The notes beneath the pieces were generated by a model, which did not search any database, had not been told where the DNA came from, and saw only the letters and a program-made list of their open reading frames with translations. Shown in pieces: positions 1 through 7,950 of a stretch of 26,112 nucleotides of DNA; the stretch's first letter is position 1; every line of letters begins with the position of its first letter. The position numbers and the translations under genes are program-made. The stretch spans positions 1 through 26,112 of the forward strand of contig JADFVX010000129.1 in assembly GCA_015222755.1 (NCBI GenBank), written 5' to 3'. Origin of the DNA: Pseudomonadota bacterium. GTDB lineage: Bacteria > Desulfobacterota > JADFVX01.

Positions 1-92
1 ATTAAAAAATGTCCACCCCTCCTTCCCTGTGCAACTCAACCATGGCCTAGTAATTTCATGTTTTGAGTTAAGCAGTTCAAGGGACAAACTCC

Positions 93-121
93 TTGCCATT
101 AAAGGGCTTATGTGCTATTTT
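93..121 (+). promoter_or_regulatory. Candidate sigma-70 promoter for trpBA
   Basis: TTGCCA at 93-98 (5 of 6 to TTGACA), a 17-base spacer, and TATTTT at 116-121 (4 of 6) preceded by TGC, an extended -10 element. The expected transcription start is near 128. That is upstream of the trpB start chosen here (166) but downstream of the first in-frame ATG at 112, which supports the shorter protein. This is a pattern match only. Confidence 0.45.
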
Positions 122-132
122 TCTATTTTTTT

Positions 133-152
133 ACGGCTTTACAAAAGGCCGT
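133..152 (+). promoter_or_regulatory. Short hairpin in the trpB leader
   Basis: ACGGCTTT (133-140) and AAGGCCGT (145-152) form an 8-pair stem with one G-U pair and the four-base loop ACAA. It ends four bases before the GGGAG ribosome binding site of trpB (156-160). A run of T precedes it and none follows, so it is not a terminator. It may affect ribosome access. No Trp-rich leader peptide or classical attenuator is visible. Confidence 0.3.
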
Positions 153-165
153 TATGGGAGTTTTA

Positions 166-1353
166 ATGTTACCAGACAGCAAAGGACATTTCGGGCCATA
201 CGGCGGCAAATACGTGCCGGAAACACTTATGGCTCCCCTTGAGGAACTGGAAGCGGCCTACCGCAGTGCCAGAAGGGATAAAGACTTCAGGAAGAAGCAG
301 GAAGACTATCTCAAAAACTATGTAGGCCGGGCCACCCCGCTTTATTTTGCCGAAAAACTTACAAAACGCCTTGGAGGTGCGAAGGTCTACCTCAAGCGTG
401 AGGACCTGTGCCATACAGGTGCGCACAAGATAAACAATGCCCTGTGCCAGGCCATGCTTGCAAAGAGGATGGGGAAAAAGCGTGTCATTGCCGAGACAGG
501 CGCAGGACAGCACGGCGTTGCAACGGCAACGGCTGCCGCCTTCCTGGGCCTTGAATGTGAAGTCTATATGGGAACAGAGGACATGCGCCGTCAGTCACTG
601 AACGTCTTCCGCATGAAGCTACTTGGTGCAAAGGTGATAGGAGTGGACAACGGCAGCCGCACCCTCAAGGACGCAATAAACGAGGCCATCCGTGACTGGG
701 TGACCAATGTGGAAGGAACAAACTACATAATGGGCACCGTATTTGGCCCCCACCCCTACCCCATGATGGTAAGGGACTTTCAGTCCGTAATAGGCAAAGA
801 GGCGAGAAGGCAGATAATGAAGGCTGAAGGCAGACTTCCAGACCGTCTAATCGCATGCGTGGGGGGAGGCAGCAACGCCATGGGACTTTTCTACCCCTTC
901 CTTAAAGACAAGGAGGTGTCCATGACGGGCGTCGAGGCCGGCGGTGAGGGAATAGAGAGCGGACGCCACGCTGCACGCTTTGCCGGCGGGTCCATAGGCG
1001 TACTCCAGGGCACCAAGAGCTACCTCCTGCAGTCAGATAAAGGCCAGGTACTGGAGACACATTCCATATCGGCAGGACTGGACTACGCCAGCGTTGGCCC
1101 CGAGCACTGCTTTTACAAAGACCTGGGCAGAATAGGATATACCTACGCCACCAACGATGAGGCACTGGATGCCTTCCAGCTAATAAGCCGGGAGGAAGGC
1201 ATCATCCCGGCACTGGAGAGCTCACACGCCATTGCCGAGGTCATCAAGGCGGCCCCGAAGATGAAGAGTAATGAGGTCATCATTGCAAACCTCTCAGGCC
1301 GCGGCGACAAGGACGTCAACCAGGTTTCCGACATACTGGGGGTGAAGTTTTGA
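166..1353 (+). CDS. trpB: Tryptophan synthase beta chain
   Basis: PLP enzyme that joins indole, channelled from TrpA, to L-serine to make L-tryptophan; cytoplasmic alpha2-beta2 complex. The protein has the family start (HFGPYGGKYVPETL), the PLP lysine K88 in HTGAHKINNA, the catalytic glutamate in ETGAGQHG, and the phosphate-binding loop GGGSNAMG. The ATG at 166 follows GGGAG at five bases and gives 395 residues, the usual length. ATGs at 112 and 154 would add a hydrophobic N-terminus not found in the family, and 112 lies upstream of the likely transcript start. The stop overlaps the trpA TTG start, so translation is probably coupled. Function is certain; the start is very likely. Confidence 0.97.
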   Translation: MLPDSKGHFGPYGGKYVPETLMAPLEELEAAYRSARRDKDFRKKQEDYLKNYVGRATPLYFAEKLTKRLGGAKVYLKREDLCHTGAHKINNALCQAMLAKRMGKKRVIAETGAGQHGVATATAAAFLGLECEVYMGTEDMRRQSLNVFRMKLLGAKVIGVDNGSRTLKDAINEAIRDWVTNVEGTNYIMGTVFGPHPYPMMVRDFQSVIGKEARRQIMKAEGRLPDRLIACVGGGSNAMGLFYPFLKDKEVSMTGVEAGGEGIESGRHAARFAGGSIGVLQGTKSYLLQSDKGQVLETHSISAGLDYASVGPEHCFYKDLGRIGYTYATNDEALDAFQLISREEGIIPALESSHAIAEVIKAAPKMKSNEVIIANLSGRGDKDVNQVSDILGVKF

Positions 1354-2153
1354 ACCGCATTGAAAAACGCTTCAGGGCACTTGCAAAAAGCGACGACAAG
1401 GCCCTGATAGCCTACATAATGGCGGGAGACCCCGACCTTGAAACAACGGGTGAACTGATACTGGCCCTGGAGGAAGGCGGTGCCGACATTATAGAGCTTG
1501 GCGTCCCCTTTTCAGATCCACTTGCCGACGGCCCTGTAATACAGCGCGCATCTGAACGTGCACTGGCCTCAAAAACCAGCCTCAAAAAGGTACTGGGACT
1601 TGTAAAAGATATCCGAAAGAAGACAGATATTCCCATCATCCTTATGACATACTACAACATCATTTATAAATACGGTGAGGCAGACTTCGCCTCCCATGCA
1701 TCTTCTGCCGGTGTTGACGGGGTAATCATTCCCGACCTGCCACCTGAAGAGGGGAGCGACATTATAGGCCACTGCCGCAGCAATGGCATAGACACGATCT
1801 TCCTGCTTGCACCTACAAGCAATGACAAACGCATCAGGAAGGTATCACTGGCCTCCAGAGGATTTGTATACTACGTATCCCTTACAGGTGTAACAGGTGT
1901 AAGGACTGCACTGTCGGACTCTATAAAGCCCATGACGGATAAGATCAGGAAGACATCAAAAAGGCCTCTTGCAGTCGGTTTCGGTATATCTAATGCCAGG
2001 CAGGCCGCTGAAGTGGCCGCCAATGCTGACGGAGTTGTAGTAGGCAGCGCCATCGTAAAGCTTGTGGAAGAGAACATCGGAACAAAGGGCATTATCCCCG
2101 CCGTTAAGGGACTTGCGAGTGAGCTTAAGGCAGGGATATCAGCCAAATCATGA
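1350..2153 (+). CDS. trpA: Tryptophan synthase alpha chain
   Basis: Cleaves indole-3-glycerol phosphate to indole and glyceraldehyde-3-phosphate; indole passes to TrpB. The 267-residue TIM barrel has the catalytic pair E49 (in IIELGVPFSDPLADGP) and D60 at the same numbers as the enterobacterial enzyme. It also has the phosphate-binding segments VSLTGVTGVR and VGFGISNARQA and the late GVVVGSAIV strand. The start is TTG at 1350, overlapping the trpB stop as TTGA, with a G-rich stretch just upstream. Other trp genes are not next to it in the window, so the remaining pathway must lie upstream or elsewhere. Confidence 0.97.
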   Translation: MNRIEKRFRALAKSDDKALIAYIMAGDPDLETTGELILALEEGGADIIELGVPFSDPLADGPVIQRASERALASKTSLKKVLGLVKDIRKKTDIPIILMTYYNIIYKYGEADFASHASSAGVDGVIIPDLPPEEGSDIIGHCRSNGIDTIFLLAPTSNDKRIRKVSLASRGFVYYVSLTGVTGVRTALSDSIKPMTDKIRKTSKRPLAVGFGISNARQAAEVAANADGVVVGSAIVKLVEENIGTKGIIPAVKGLASELKAGISAKS

Positions 2154-2164
2154 TCTTGTCACTC

Positions 2165-2193
2165 TTGACTTTGACCCGGCTATCTGTTATCAA
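2165..2193 (+). promoter_or_regulatory. Candidate sigma-70 promoter for the Crp-like gene and accD
   Basis: TTGACT (2165-2170, 5 of 6), a 17-base spacer, and TATCAA (2188-2193, 4 of 6) in the 75-base gap after trpA. It would let the regulator and accD be transcribed apart from trpBA. Pattern match only. Confidence 0.4.
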
Positions 2194-2228
2194 CGAAGTA
2201 TTAGAAACAACATCAAAGGGGTTTTGAA

Positions 2229-2876
2229 ATGAGTTCAGGGGCACTTATTCAAAAATTTGGAAAAGAACTGTCCGCCGGCACTGTTCTTTTCAAAGACGGT
2301 GATACTGGCAAACAGATGTTCGTCATCCAAAAGGGTAAGATAAAGATATCCAAACAGATAGACGGTAAGGAAAAGGTACTGGCACTCCTCCCTGCGGGAG
2401 AGTTCTTTGGTGAAATGGCAATACTGAACAACGAACCCCGAATGGCTACGGCCACTGTAGAAGAGGACTGTCTTCTACTTGTCATAGACACAAAGACATT
2501 CGAGTCTATGATCAGAGGCAATACCGAGATAGCCCTGAGGATGATAAAGAAACTTGCACAGCGCCTGAAAGAGGCTGGTGAGCAGATAGAAAACATGCTG
2601 ATAAAGGACAACAACAGCAAGGTCATCAGTACCCTTGCCAAGATGGGAGAAAATGAAGGGACGCAGACAGAGACCGGCATCGTAGTCAAGGCAACGGCAA
2701 AAGACCTTGCCCTGAAGACCGGTCTTGAACCGGATACAGTCAGTGAGATCCTGAACAAGGTAGTAAAGGCAAAGCTGATAAACATTCAGCCCAACTCTAT
2801 TACTATCAGTGACGTGACAAAATTAAGAAAGTTTCTGGACTTCCTAACCCTCAAAGAACAGTTTGGGGACTTTTAG
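2229..2876 (+). CDS. Crp/Fnr-family cyclic-nucleotide-binding regulator
   Basis: A 215-residue protein with an N-terminal cNMP-binding beta-roll (about 8-120), a linking dimer helix (about 100-130) and a C-terminal helix-turn-helix (about 160-200). The nucleotide-pocket signature FFGEMAILNNEPRMATATV has the phosphate-cradle Gly61-Glu62 and Arg71. No Fnr-type cysteine cluster is present. The recognition helix reads EPDTVSEILNKV, where most Crp/Fnr proteins have TVSRxL; the basic residue is replaced by Glu, so the DNA target is probably not a Crp or Fnr box. AGGGG lies seven bases before the ATG. It sits between trpA and accD, 13 bases before accD, and is probably cotranscribed with it. Ligand and targets are unknown. 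Confidence 0.85.
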   Translation: MSSGALIQKFGKELSAGTVLFKDGDTGKQMFVIQKGKIKISKQIDGKEKVLALLPAGEFFGEMAILNNEPRMATATVEEDCLLLVIDTKTFESMIRGNTEIALRMIKKLAQRLKEAGEQIENMLIKDNNSKVISTLAKMGENEGTQTETGIVVKATAKDLALKTGLEPDTVSEILNKVVKAKLINIQPNSITISDVTKLRKFLDFLTLKEQFGDF

Positions 2877-2889
2877 TAAGGATAATACT

Positions 2890-3750
2890 ATGGCATGGTT
2901 TAATATAAGTAAGGCCCCAAAGCTTAAGGTTGAAGACAAGAAGGTCAAGATGCCAAGTGGCCTCTGGGTCAAATGCAAGAGCTGCGGGGAGATCATATAT
3001 AAAAAAGAGGTGGAAAAAAACCTCCACGTCTGTCCCAAGTGCAATTACCACTTCCGAATATCAGCAAGGAAAAGGATAGAGATGGTATTTGATGAAGGTT
3101 CCTGCACCTACCTTTCCGAGGATCTTGAAGCGACAAACCCTCTTTCCTTCAGAGACACAAAGAAATACAGCGACCGTCTGAAAGATGCCAAGAAAAAAAC
3201 TGAAAGCAAAGACGCCATAGAACTTGTTGAGGGTACAATAAACTCTGTTCCTGCCGTTGCGGCTATCTTCAACTTCGAATTTATGGGCGGCAGCATGGGC
3301 TCCGTTGTTGGGGAAAAGATCACAAGGGCCATAGAGAGGGGACTGGAGACAAAAAAAGGGGTCATCATCTTCTCATCCTCAGGTGGGGCAAGGATGCAGG
3401 AAGGCATATTCTCCCTTATGCAGATGGCAAAGAGCAGTGCCGCCCTGGCCAGGCTTAAAAAGGCAGGCATTCCCTACCTCTCAGTACTTACAGATCCCAC
3501 ATATGGTGGTGTGACAGCAAGTTTTGCCATGCTTGGAGATGTCATACTGGCAGAGCCAAAGTCTATGATAGGCTTTGCAGGCCCCCGCGTTATAGAACAG
3601 ACTATAGGGCAAGCCCTTCCGGAAGGCTTCCAGAGAGCAGAATATCTTCTTGAGCATGGAATGGTAGATATAATCGAGGAGCGAAAAGACTTAAAGGAAA
3701 CCCTTTCAAAACTTCTTACAATGCTAGGCAGCAAAGGCTCAAACTCTTAA
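2890..3750 (+). CDS. accD: Acetyl-CoA carboxylase carboxyltransferase subunit beta
   Basis: Beta half of the carboxyltransferase that moves CO2 from carboxybiotin to acetyl-CoA, giving malonyl-CoA for fatty acid synthesis; partners AccA, AccB and AccC are not in this window. The N-terminal zinc ribbon is C29-X2-C32-X15-C48-X2-C51. The crotonase-like core follows, with FMGGSMGSVVGEKI, SSSGGARMQEG and DPTYGGVTASFA. The ATG at 2890 follows AAGGA by seven bases and gives 286 residues; a TTG at 2863 would overlap the preceding gene and has no ribosome site. In many related genomes accD is followed by folC; here it meets aat tail to tail. Confidence 0.96.
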   Translation: MAWFNISKAPKLKVEDKKVKMPSGLWVKCKSCGEIIYKKEVEKNLHVCPKCNYHFRISARKRIEMVFDEGSCTYLSEDLEATNPLSFRDTKKYSDRLKDAKKKTESKDAIELVEGTINSVPAVAAIFNFEFMGGSMGSVVGEKITRAIERGLETKKGVIIFSSSGGARMQEGIFSLMQMAKSSAALARLKKAGIPYLSVLTDPTYGGVTASFAMLGDVILAEPKSMIGFAGPRVIEQTIGQALPEGFQRAEYLLEHGMVDIIEERKDLKETLSKLLTMLGSKGSNS

Positions 3751-3764
3751 GAAAATACGTCTCA

Positions 3765-3789
3765 AGCATATCAAACCTTGCTATATGCT
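3765..3789. repeat. Inverted repeat between convergent accD and aat
   Basis: AGCATAT (3765-3771) and ATATGCT (3783-3789) are perfect 7-base arms around an 11-base loop. They fill the 37-base gap between the accD stop and the aat stop and run two bases into aat. No T-run follows on either strand, so a role in two-way termination is possible but weak. Confidence 0.3.
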
Positions 3790-4480
3790 ACAAGGAAGGA
3801 AATACGGCCCTGAGCTGATTCGGCGAAGGCACAACACCTCCACTTACCAGCCTCTCCAGAAAGATCTCTCTTTTTACCCCATAGGCCCCGAAAGATTTAA
3901 GATGTTCAGTGGGCAGCTGGCAGTCTATAAGCTCAAATTGATAAGATTCAAGTAGGCGCGCCAGGCTGACAAAGGCGACCTTTGATGCATCGCTTACACG
4001 GAAAAACATAGACTCCCCGAAAAAGCATCTGCCGAGACTGACGCCGTAAAGCCCCCCCGCCAGTTCTCCTCCATGCCATGCTTCTATTGAGTGTGCATGA
4101 CCCAGATCAAAAAGTCTTCTGTAGGCACCTTTCATCTCTTCCGTTATCCACGTACCCTCTACGCCATTTCGGCGAGCCTCAGCGCAGCCTTCGACAACAT
4201 CGTCAAAGGCCCTGTCTATGCTAAGATTAAAACGTCCGCTGCGTATCGTCTTTTCCAGACTACGAGAAACTTTTATACTTGAAGGGTCTATGACATAGCG
4301 GGGGTCAGGAGACCACCACAGTGTGGGGTCGTCCTCGTTAAACCATGGGAATATCCCAGATGAATATGCGAGAAGAAGTCTTTCCGCGCTCAGGTCACCT
4401 CCTACTGCAAGGAGACCATCCTGTTCTGAGTATGAAGGCGGAGGAAATAAAAGCTCCTCCTCAAGCCGGAATACGGGCAT
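3788..4480 (-). CDS. aat: Leucyl/phenylalanyl-tRNA--protein transferase
   Basis: Transfers Leu or Phe from aminoacyl-tRNA to proteins with N-terminal Lys or Arg, making primary N-degrons that ClpS recognises. The 230-residue protein has the family motifs LLAVGGDLSAERLLLAY, GIFPWFNEDDPTLWWSPDPR, GTWITEEMKGAY and LGRCFFGESMFF, and the late IDCQLPTEHLKSFGA. The ATG lies two bases after the clpA stop with no strong ribosome site of its own, so coupled translation is likely. With clpS and clpA upstream it completes the substrate-tagging side of the bacterial N-degron pathway. Confidence 0.96.
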   Translation of the reverse strand: MPVFRLEEELLFPPPSYSEQDGLLAVGGDLSAERLLLAYSSGIFPWFNEDDPTLWWSPDPRYVIDPSSIKVSRSLEKTIRSGRFNLSIDRAFDDVVEGCAEARRNGVEGTWITEEMKGAYRRLFDLGHAHSIEAWHGGELAGGLYGVSLGRCFFGESMFFRVSDASKVAFVSLARLLESYQFELIDCQLPTEHLKSFGAYGVKREIFLERLVSGGVVPSPNQLRAVFPSL

Positions 4481-4482
4481 GC

Positions 4483-6735
4483 TCAGCTTTTAAAGTCAAA
4501 GGTAAGCTTATTGCCCCTGCATCCAATTTTGACGGCACCGCCCTTTTCAAGGGCCCCGAAGAGTATCTCCCTGGACATCCTGTCCCCTATTTCGCTTTCT
4601 ATGAGACGTGAAAGTGGACGGGCCCCATTGAGGGGATCGTAACCGCGCCTTGCGAGACATTTCCTTGCACCGGGCGTAAGAGAAATACCCACATTCCTTT
4701 CTTCAAGCCTGCCAGCAAGTTCTTTGATGAATTTATCTACAACGCTGATCATCACCTCTTCACTCAAGGGGCTGAAGGAGATAATGGAGTCAAGGCGGTT
4801 ACGGAATTCCGGAGAGAAGGTCTTTTCAACGGCCCTGCTTACACTGCCGGCAACCGGTGAGCCGAAGCCTATAGGCGTGGCGCTCATCTCCCTTGCACCT
4901 ACATTGGATGTAAGTATGAGAATTACATTTCTGAAATCGGCGCGTTTCCCGTTATTGTCGGTAAGACTGCCATGGTCCATTACCTGCAGGAGTATATTGA
5001 AGAGATCCTCGTGGGCCTTTTCTATCTCATCAAGTAGCAATACAGCGTACGGGTGCTTTTGAACGGACTCTGTAAGAAGTCCACCCTGCTCAAAACCCAC
5101 ATATCCGGGAGGGGCGCCGATAAGTCTTGAAACAGCGTGTTTTTCCATGTACTCGCTCATATCAAAGCGCAAGAATTCTACTCCCAGGTTTAAAGCAAGC
5201 TGCCTTGCCACCTCTGTCTTGCCTACCCCTGTGGGACCGGTAAAGAGAAAGGCACCTACCGGCTTTTCCGGACTGCCCAGCCCGGCCCTTGCGCGCAGTA
5301 TGGAGCTGCTGAGTGCATCTATAGCAGCATCCTGTCCGAAGACTCTTTTCTTTATGTCGCGATCAAGCATCTTTATCCGTTTCTTGTCGTTACGTGAGAC
5401 CTGCCGTGATGGTATCCTGGCTATCTTTGATACTACAGTTTCAATATCGGCAACAGTGACCTTACGCCTCTTTCTTTTACCCAGCCTGAGGAAGGAGCCT
5501 GCTTCATCTATGACATCGATGGCCTTGTCCGGCAGGTGCCTGCCATGGATATACCTTGAAGACAGGTCTGCCGCGGCATAAAGCACCTCATCATCAAGCT
5601 TTATGCCGTGGTGCTTCTCATATGGCAATCTAAGCCCCTTAAGGATATCGGCGGTCTCCTCAACAGTGGGCTCCACTACATCTATTTTCTGGAAACGCCT
5701 GGAAAGTGCGCGGTCTTTTTCAAAAAAGCTGCGGTACTCTTCATAGGTGGTAGATCCTATACATCGCAGATCACCGCCGGAAAGAACAGGTTTTAATACA
5801 TTAGAGGCATCCATAGAACTGCCGCTTACGGCTCCTGCCCCGACGATTGTATGGATCTCGTCTATAAAAAGAATGGTGCCGATCTTCTTCTTAAGCGCTG
5901 CAAGTACGGCCTTCAGGCGCTCCTCAAAGTCCCCCCTGAACTTAGTCCCCGCAAGCAGTGCGCCCATATCGAGGGAGTATATACCTACCCCTTCAAGCTC
6001 TTCCGATGCCTCCCCATTAAACATCTTAAGGGCAAGGCCTTCAGCAAGGGCCGTTTTGCCAACACCTGGTTCTCCCACAAAGATAGGGTTGTTCTTCCGC
6101 CTTCTGCAAAGCACCTGCATAGTCCTTTCCAGTTCAGCCTCACGTCCGATAAGGGGATCTATATTCCCTGCCCTGGCCTCTTCAAGAAGATCTACGGTAA
6201 AGCGCTTCAGGGGGTCTATATGCACCTTCTTTCTCGTTTTTCCCTGATCTTCTCTGGGCAGGACATCCTTCCTGTCATCAAGGGGTTTCTCAAGTCCACC
6301 GTCAAGGCCCTCAGGCGGATGGGATATAGACTTGAGGAGTTTCAGCTTTGAAAGCCCATGTATCTCCAGGAGGTGAAGGGCGTGTGAGTTCTTCTCTTCC
6401 ATAAGGGCTGCAAGAGCATCTCCTATATCCACCTCATCCCTTCCTGAAGAGTTCATATGCAGAACGACCCTTTGTAATATGCGGTGCATACCAACGGTCT
6501 GTTCTGGAACATCTTCTTTATCAGCAGGTATCTGTTCAAGGTGATTTTCAAAATAGTCTTCCAGCATCACCTTCAGGGATTCAATATCAAGGCCGCAATC
6601 AGTGATAATTTCACGTCCCATATCGTCGTGGAGAATTGCATAGAGAAAGTGCTCGGCAGAGACATATTCGTGGTGTCTCCGCATGGCTTCCCGGACTGCA
6701 AGGGAAAGGGCTATCTGCAGGTCTTTACTAAACAT
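4483..6735 (-). CDS. clpA: ATP-dependent Clp protease ATP-binding subunit ClpA
   Basis: AAA+ unfoldase that feeds proteins to the ClpP peptidase and works with ClpS on N-degron substrates. The 750-residue protein has the double ClpN repeat (about 1-140), AAA1 with Walker A GEPGVGKTALAEG and Walker B LFIDEIHTIVGAG, and AAA2 with GPTGVGKTEVARQ and LLLDEIEKAH. The loop TPIGFGSPV supplies the IGF-type tripeptide that docks on ClpP. The ATG at 6735 follows GGAGGAG by five bases and overlaps the clpS stop by one base (TGATG); the in-frame ATG at 6756 lies inside clpS and lacks a ribosome site. No clpP is in the window. Confidence 0.97.
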   Translation of the reverse strand: MFSKDLQIALSLAVREAMRRHHEYVSAEHFLYAILHDDMGREIITDCGLDIESLKVMLEDYFENHLEQIPADKEDVPEQTVGMHRILQRVVLHMNSSGRDEVDIGDALAALMEEKNSHALHLLEIHGLSKLKLLKSISHPPEGLDGGLEKPLDDRKDVLPREDQGKTRKKVHIDPLKRFTVDLLEEARAGNIDPLIGREAELERTMQVLCRRRKNNPIFVGEPGVGKTALAEGLALKMFNGEASEELEGVGIYSLDMGALLAGTKFRGDFEERLKAVLAALKKKIGTILFIDEIHTIVGAGAVSGSSMDASNVLKPVLSGGDLRCIGSTTYEEYRSFFEKDRALSRRFQKIDVVEPTVEETADILKGLRLPYEKHHGIKLDDEVLYAAADLSSRYIHGRHLPDKAIDVIDEAGSFLRLGKRKRRKVTVADIETVVSKIARIPSRQVSRNDKKRIKMLDRDIKKRVFGQDAAIDALSSSILRARAGLGSPEKPVGAFLFTGPTGVGKTEVARQLALNLGVEFLRFDMSEYMEKHAVSRLIGAPPGYVGFEQGGLLTESVQKHPYAVLLLDEIEKAHEDLFNILLQVMDHGSLTDNNGKRADFRNVILILTSNVGAREMSATPIGFGSPVAGSVSRAVEKTFSPEFRNRLDSIISFSPLSEEVMISVVDKFIKELAGRLEERNVGISLTPGARKCLARRGYDPLNGARPLSRLIESEIGDRMSREILFGALEKGGAVKIGCRGNKLTFDFKS

Positions 6736-7049
6736 CAAATCTCCTCCATAGAGCATTTCAAGGGGAAAGACTCTCTTTCCGCCATGGAATGCACCTTCTC
6801 AACCTTTGTCTCTGCCACCTCAAACGGGTATATTCCGCATAAGCCATGCCCCTTCAGGTGTACACTTAACATTATGTTGTTTGCCTCTGCACTTGACTTA
6901 TTGAATATATTTTCCAGTATGTTCACTACAAACTCCATGCTGGTGTAATCATCGTTATGGATAAGCACCTTGTATCGCCTTGGCATTGCTTGTTTTTGCC
7001 TGGTATCTGTTGAGATGCCTGAATCGCCAAATAGTTCCTCATCTGACAC
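6735..7049 (-). CDS. clpS: ATP-dependent Clp protease adaptor ClpS
   Basis: Adaptor that binds N-terminal Leu, Phe, Trp or Tyr and hands the protein to ClpA. The 104-residue protein has the binding-pocket motif HNDDYTSMEFVV (N32, D33, D34, M38) and VHLKGHGLCGIYPFEVAETK with H64, which match the N-end-residue pocket of known ClpS proteins. A GTG at 7049 lies eight bases after AGGAG and is preferred; a TTG at 7055 in the same frame is only about two bases from it. The 20-residue unstructured N-terminal arm is usual for the family. It sits 26 bases after the CorC-type gene, so it is probably in the same long operon. Confidence 0.95.
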   Translation of the reverse strand: MSDEELFGDSGISTDTRQKQAMPRRYKVLIHNDDYTSMEFVVNILENIFNKSSAEANNIMLSVHLKGHGLCGIYPFEVAETKVEKVHSMAERESFPLKCSMEEI

Positions 7050-7075
7050 GAACAAAACTCCTGCTTAACATTTTC

Positions 7076-7939
7076 TCAGCATTCCTTTTCAGGAGTAGCT
7101 TTAGGCTTTTTTTCTTTATTTACAAGTATCTCTACCCTTGATATGCGTCTTTCGTCGGCCTCTGAAATGGTAAAAGACATATTTCCATAGTCTATTTTTT
7201 CGTTCACGGCAGGGATCTTATTGAGCATGTGAGCAAGGAAACCACCAAGGGTATCGAAATCTTCCTTGGGTATCTCAATGCCCAGTTTCTCCGAAAGCTC
7301 ATCGATATCCATCCTGGCATCGACAAGGTATCGCCCCTCCCCTGCCTCAAGAAACTCCTCTTCTTCCAGATCATACTCGTCCTGAATATCACCTACTATC
7401 TCCTCAAGGATATCTTCAATGGTGATAAGTCCAGAGGTACCACCATACTCGTCTACAACGGTTGCAATATGAACCCTCTGCTTCTTCATCTCCTTAAGGA
7501 GGTCGCTTATTATCTTCGTCTCAGGAACAAAGAGAGGCTGCCTCATGAGATCGGCAAGCTTTATATTTTCCCCCTTGTTGACCCAGAATCTAAGAAGGTC
7601 CTTCGCATAAACCACACCTACTACCTTATCGATTACACCCTTATACACAGGAAGTCTTGAGTGCCCGGCATCAACGACAAGCTTGGCTACATCCTCTACA
7701 GGAGACCCCACCTCAAGGGCCTGGATGTCCGTTCTGGGCACCATTATCTCCCGGGCAACGATGGTCTTCATTTCAAAGATGCGGTGGATCATCTCGTTTT
7801 CATCTTCATCAAGGACACCCGTTTCCTGCACCGTGTCTATTATGGTCTCCAGGTCTTCCTGAGTCACCTTTTTCCACCACATACCAGATGTTAGCCTGTA
7901 TATAAGTGAAAAAATTCCTTTGTTATTTTCCTTGTCCAA
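7076..7939 (-). CDS. CorC/HlyC-type CBS-domain protein
   Basis: A 287-residue soluble protein: an acidic N-terminal segment with EIMVPRTDIQALE (about 64-76), two CBS domains (about 65-190), and a C-terminal CorC_HlyC domain (about 205-275). The linker GGTSGLITIEDILEEIVGDIQDEYD is the family signature. It has no DUF21 membrane domain, so it matches the short YbeX/CorC form linked to cation efflux and, in some bacteria, to ribosome and RNA metabolism. The TTG start lies six bases after AGGAG. Its place after ybeY agrees with the ybeZ-ybeY-ybeX order known from enterobacteria. The exact role is not settled. Confidence 0.9.
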   Translation of the reverse strand: MDKENNKGIFSLIYRLTSGMWWKKVTQEDLETIIDTVQETGVLDEDENEMIHRIFEMKTIVAREIMVPRTDIQALEVGSPVEDVAKLVVDAGHSRLPVYKGVIDKVVGVVYAKDLLRFWVNKGENIKLADLMRQPLFVPETKIISDLLKEMKKQRVHIATVVDEYGGTSGLITIEDILEEIVGDIQDEYDLEEEEFLEAGEGRYLVDARMDIDELSEKLGIEIPKEDFDTLGGFLAHMLNKIPAVNEKIDYGNMSFTISEADERRISRVEILVNKEKKPKATPEKEC

Positions 7940-7950
7940 TCCTTACTCCT

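Noticed and set aside
1..92. Inverted repeat AACTCAA (33-39) and TTGAGTT (63-69) as a terminator of an upstream gene
   Set aside because: The 23-base loop and lack of a following T-run make it a poor terminator, and no gene end is visible in these bases.
133..152. Hairpin before trpB as an intrinsic terminator or attenuator
   Set aside because: T-rich sequence comes before it on the plus strand, not after it, and there is no leader peptide rich in Trp.
112..165. Longer trpB start at the ATG at 112
   Set aside because: It adds a hydrophobic stretch not found in TrpB, has no ribosome site, and lies upstream of the likely transcript start; the ATG at 166 follows GGGAG.
5747..6351. Plus-strand open frames of 166 residues inside clpA
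   Set aside because: They are antisense to a certain clpA and show no ribosome site or family motif.
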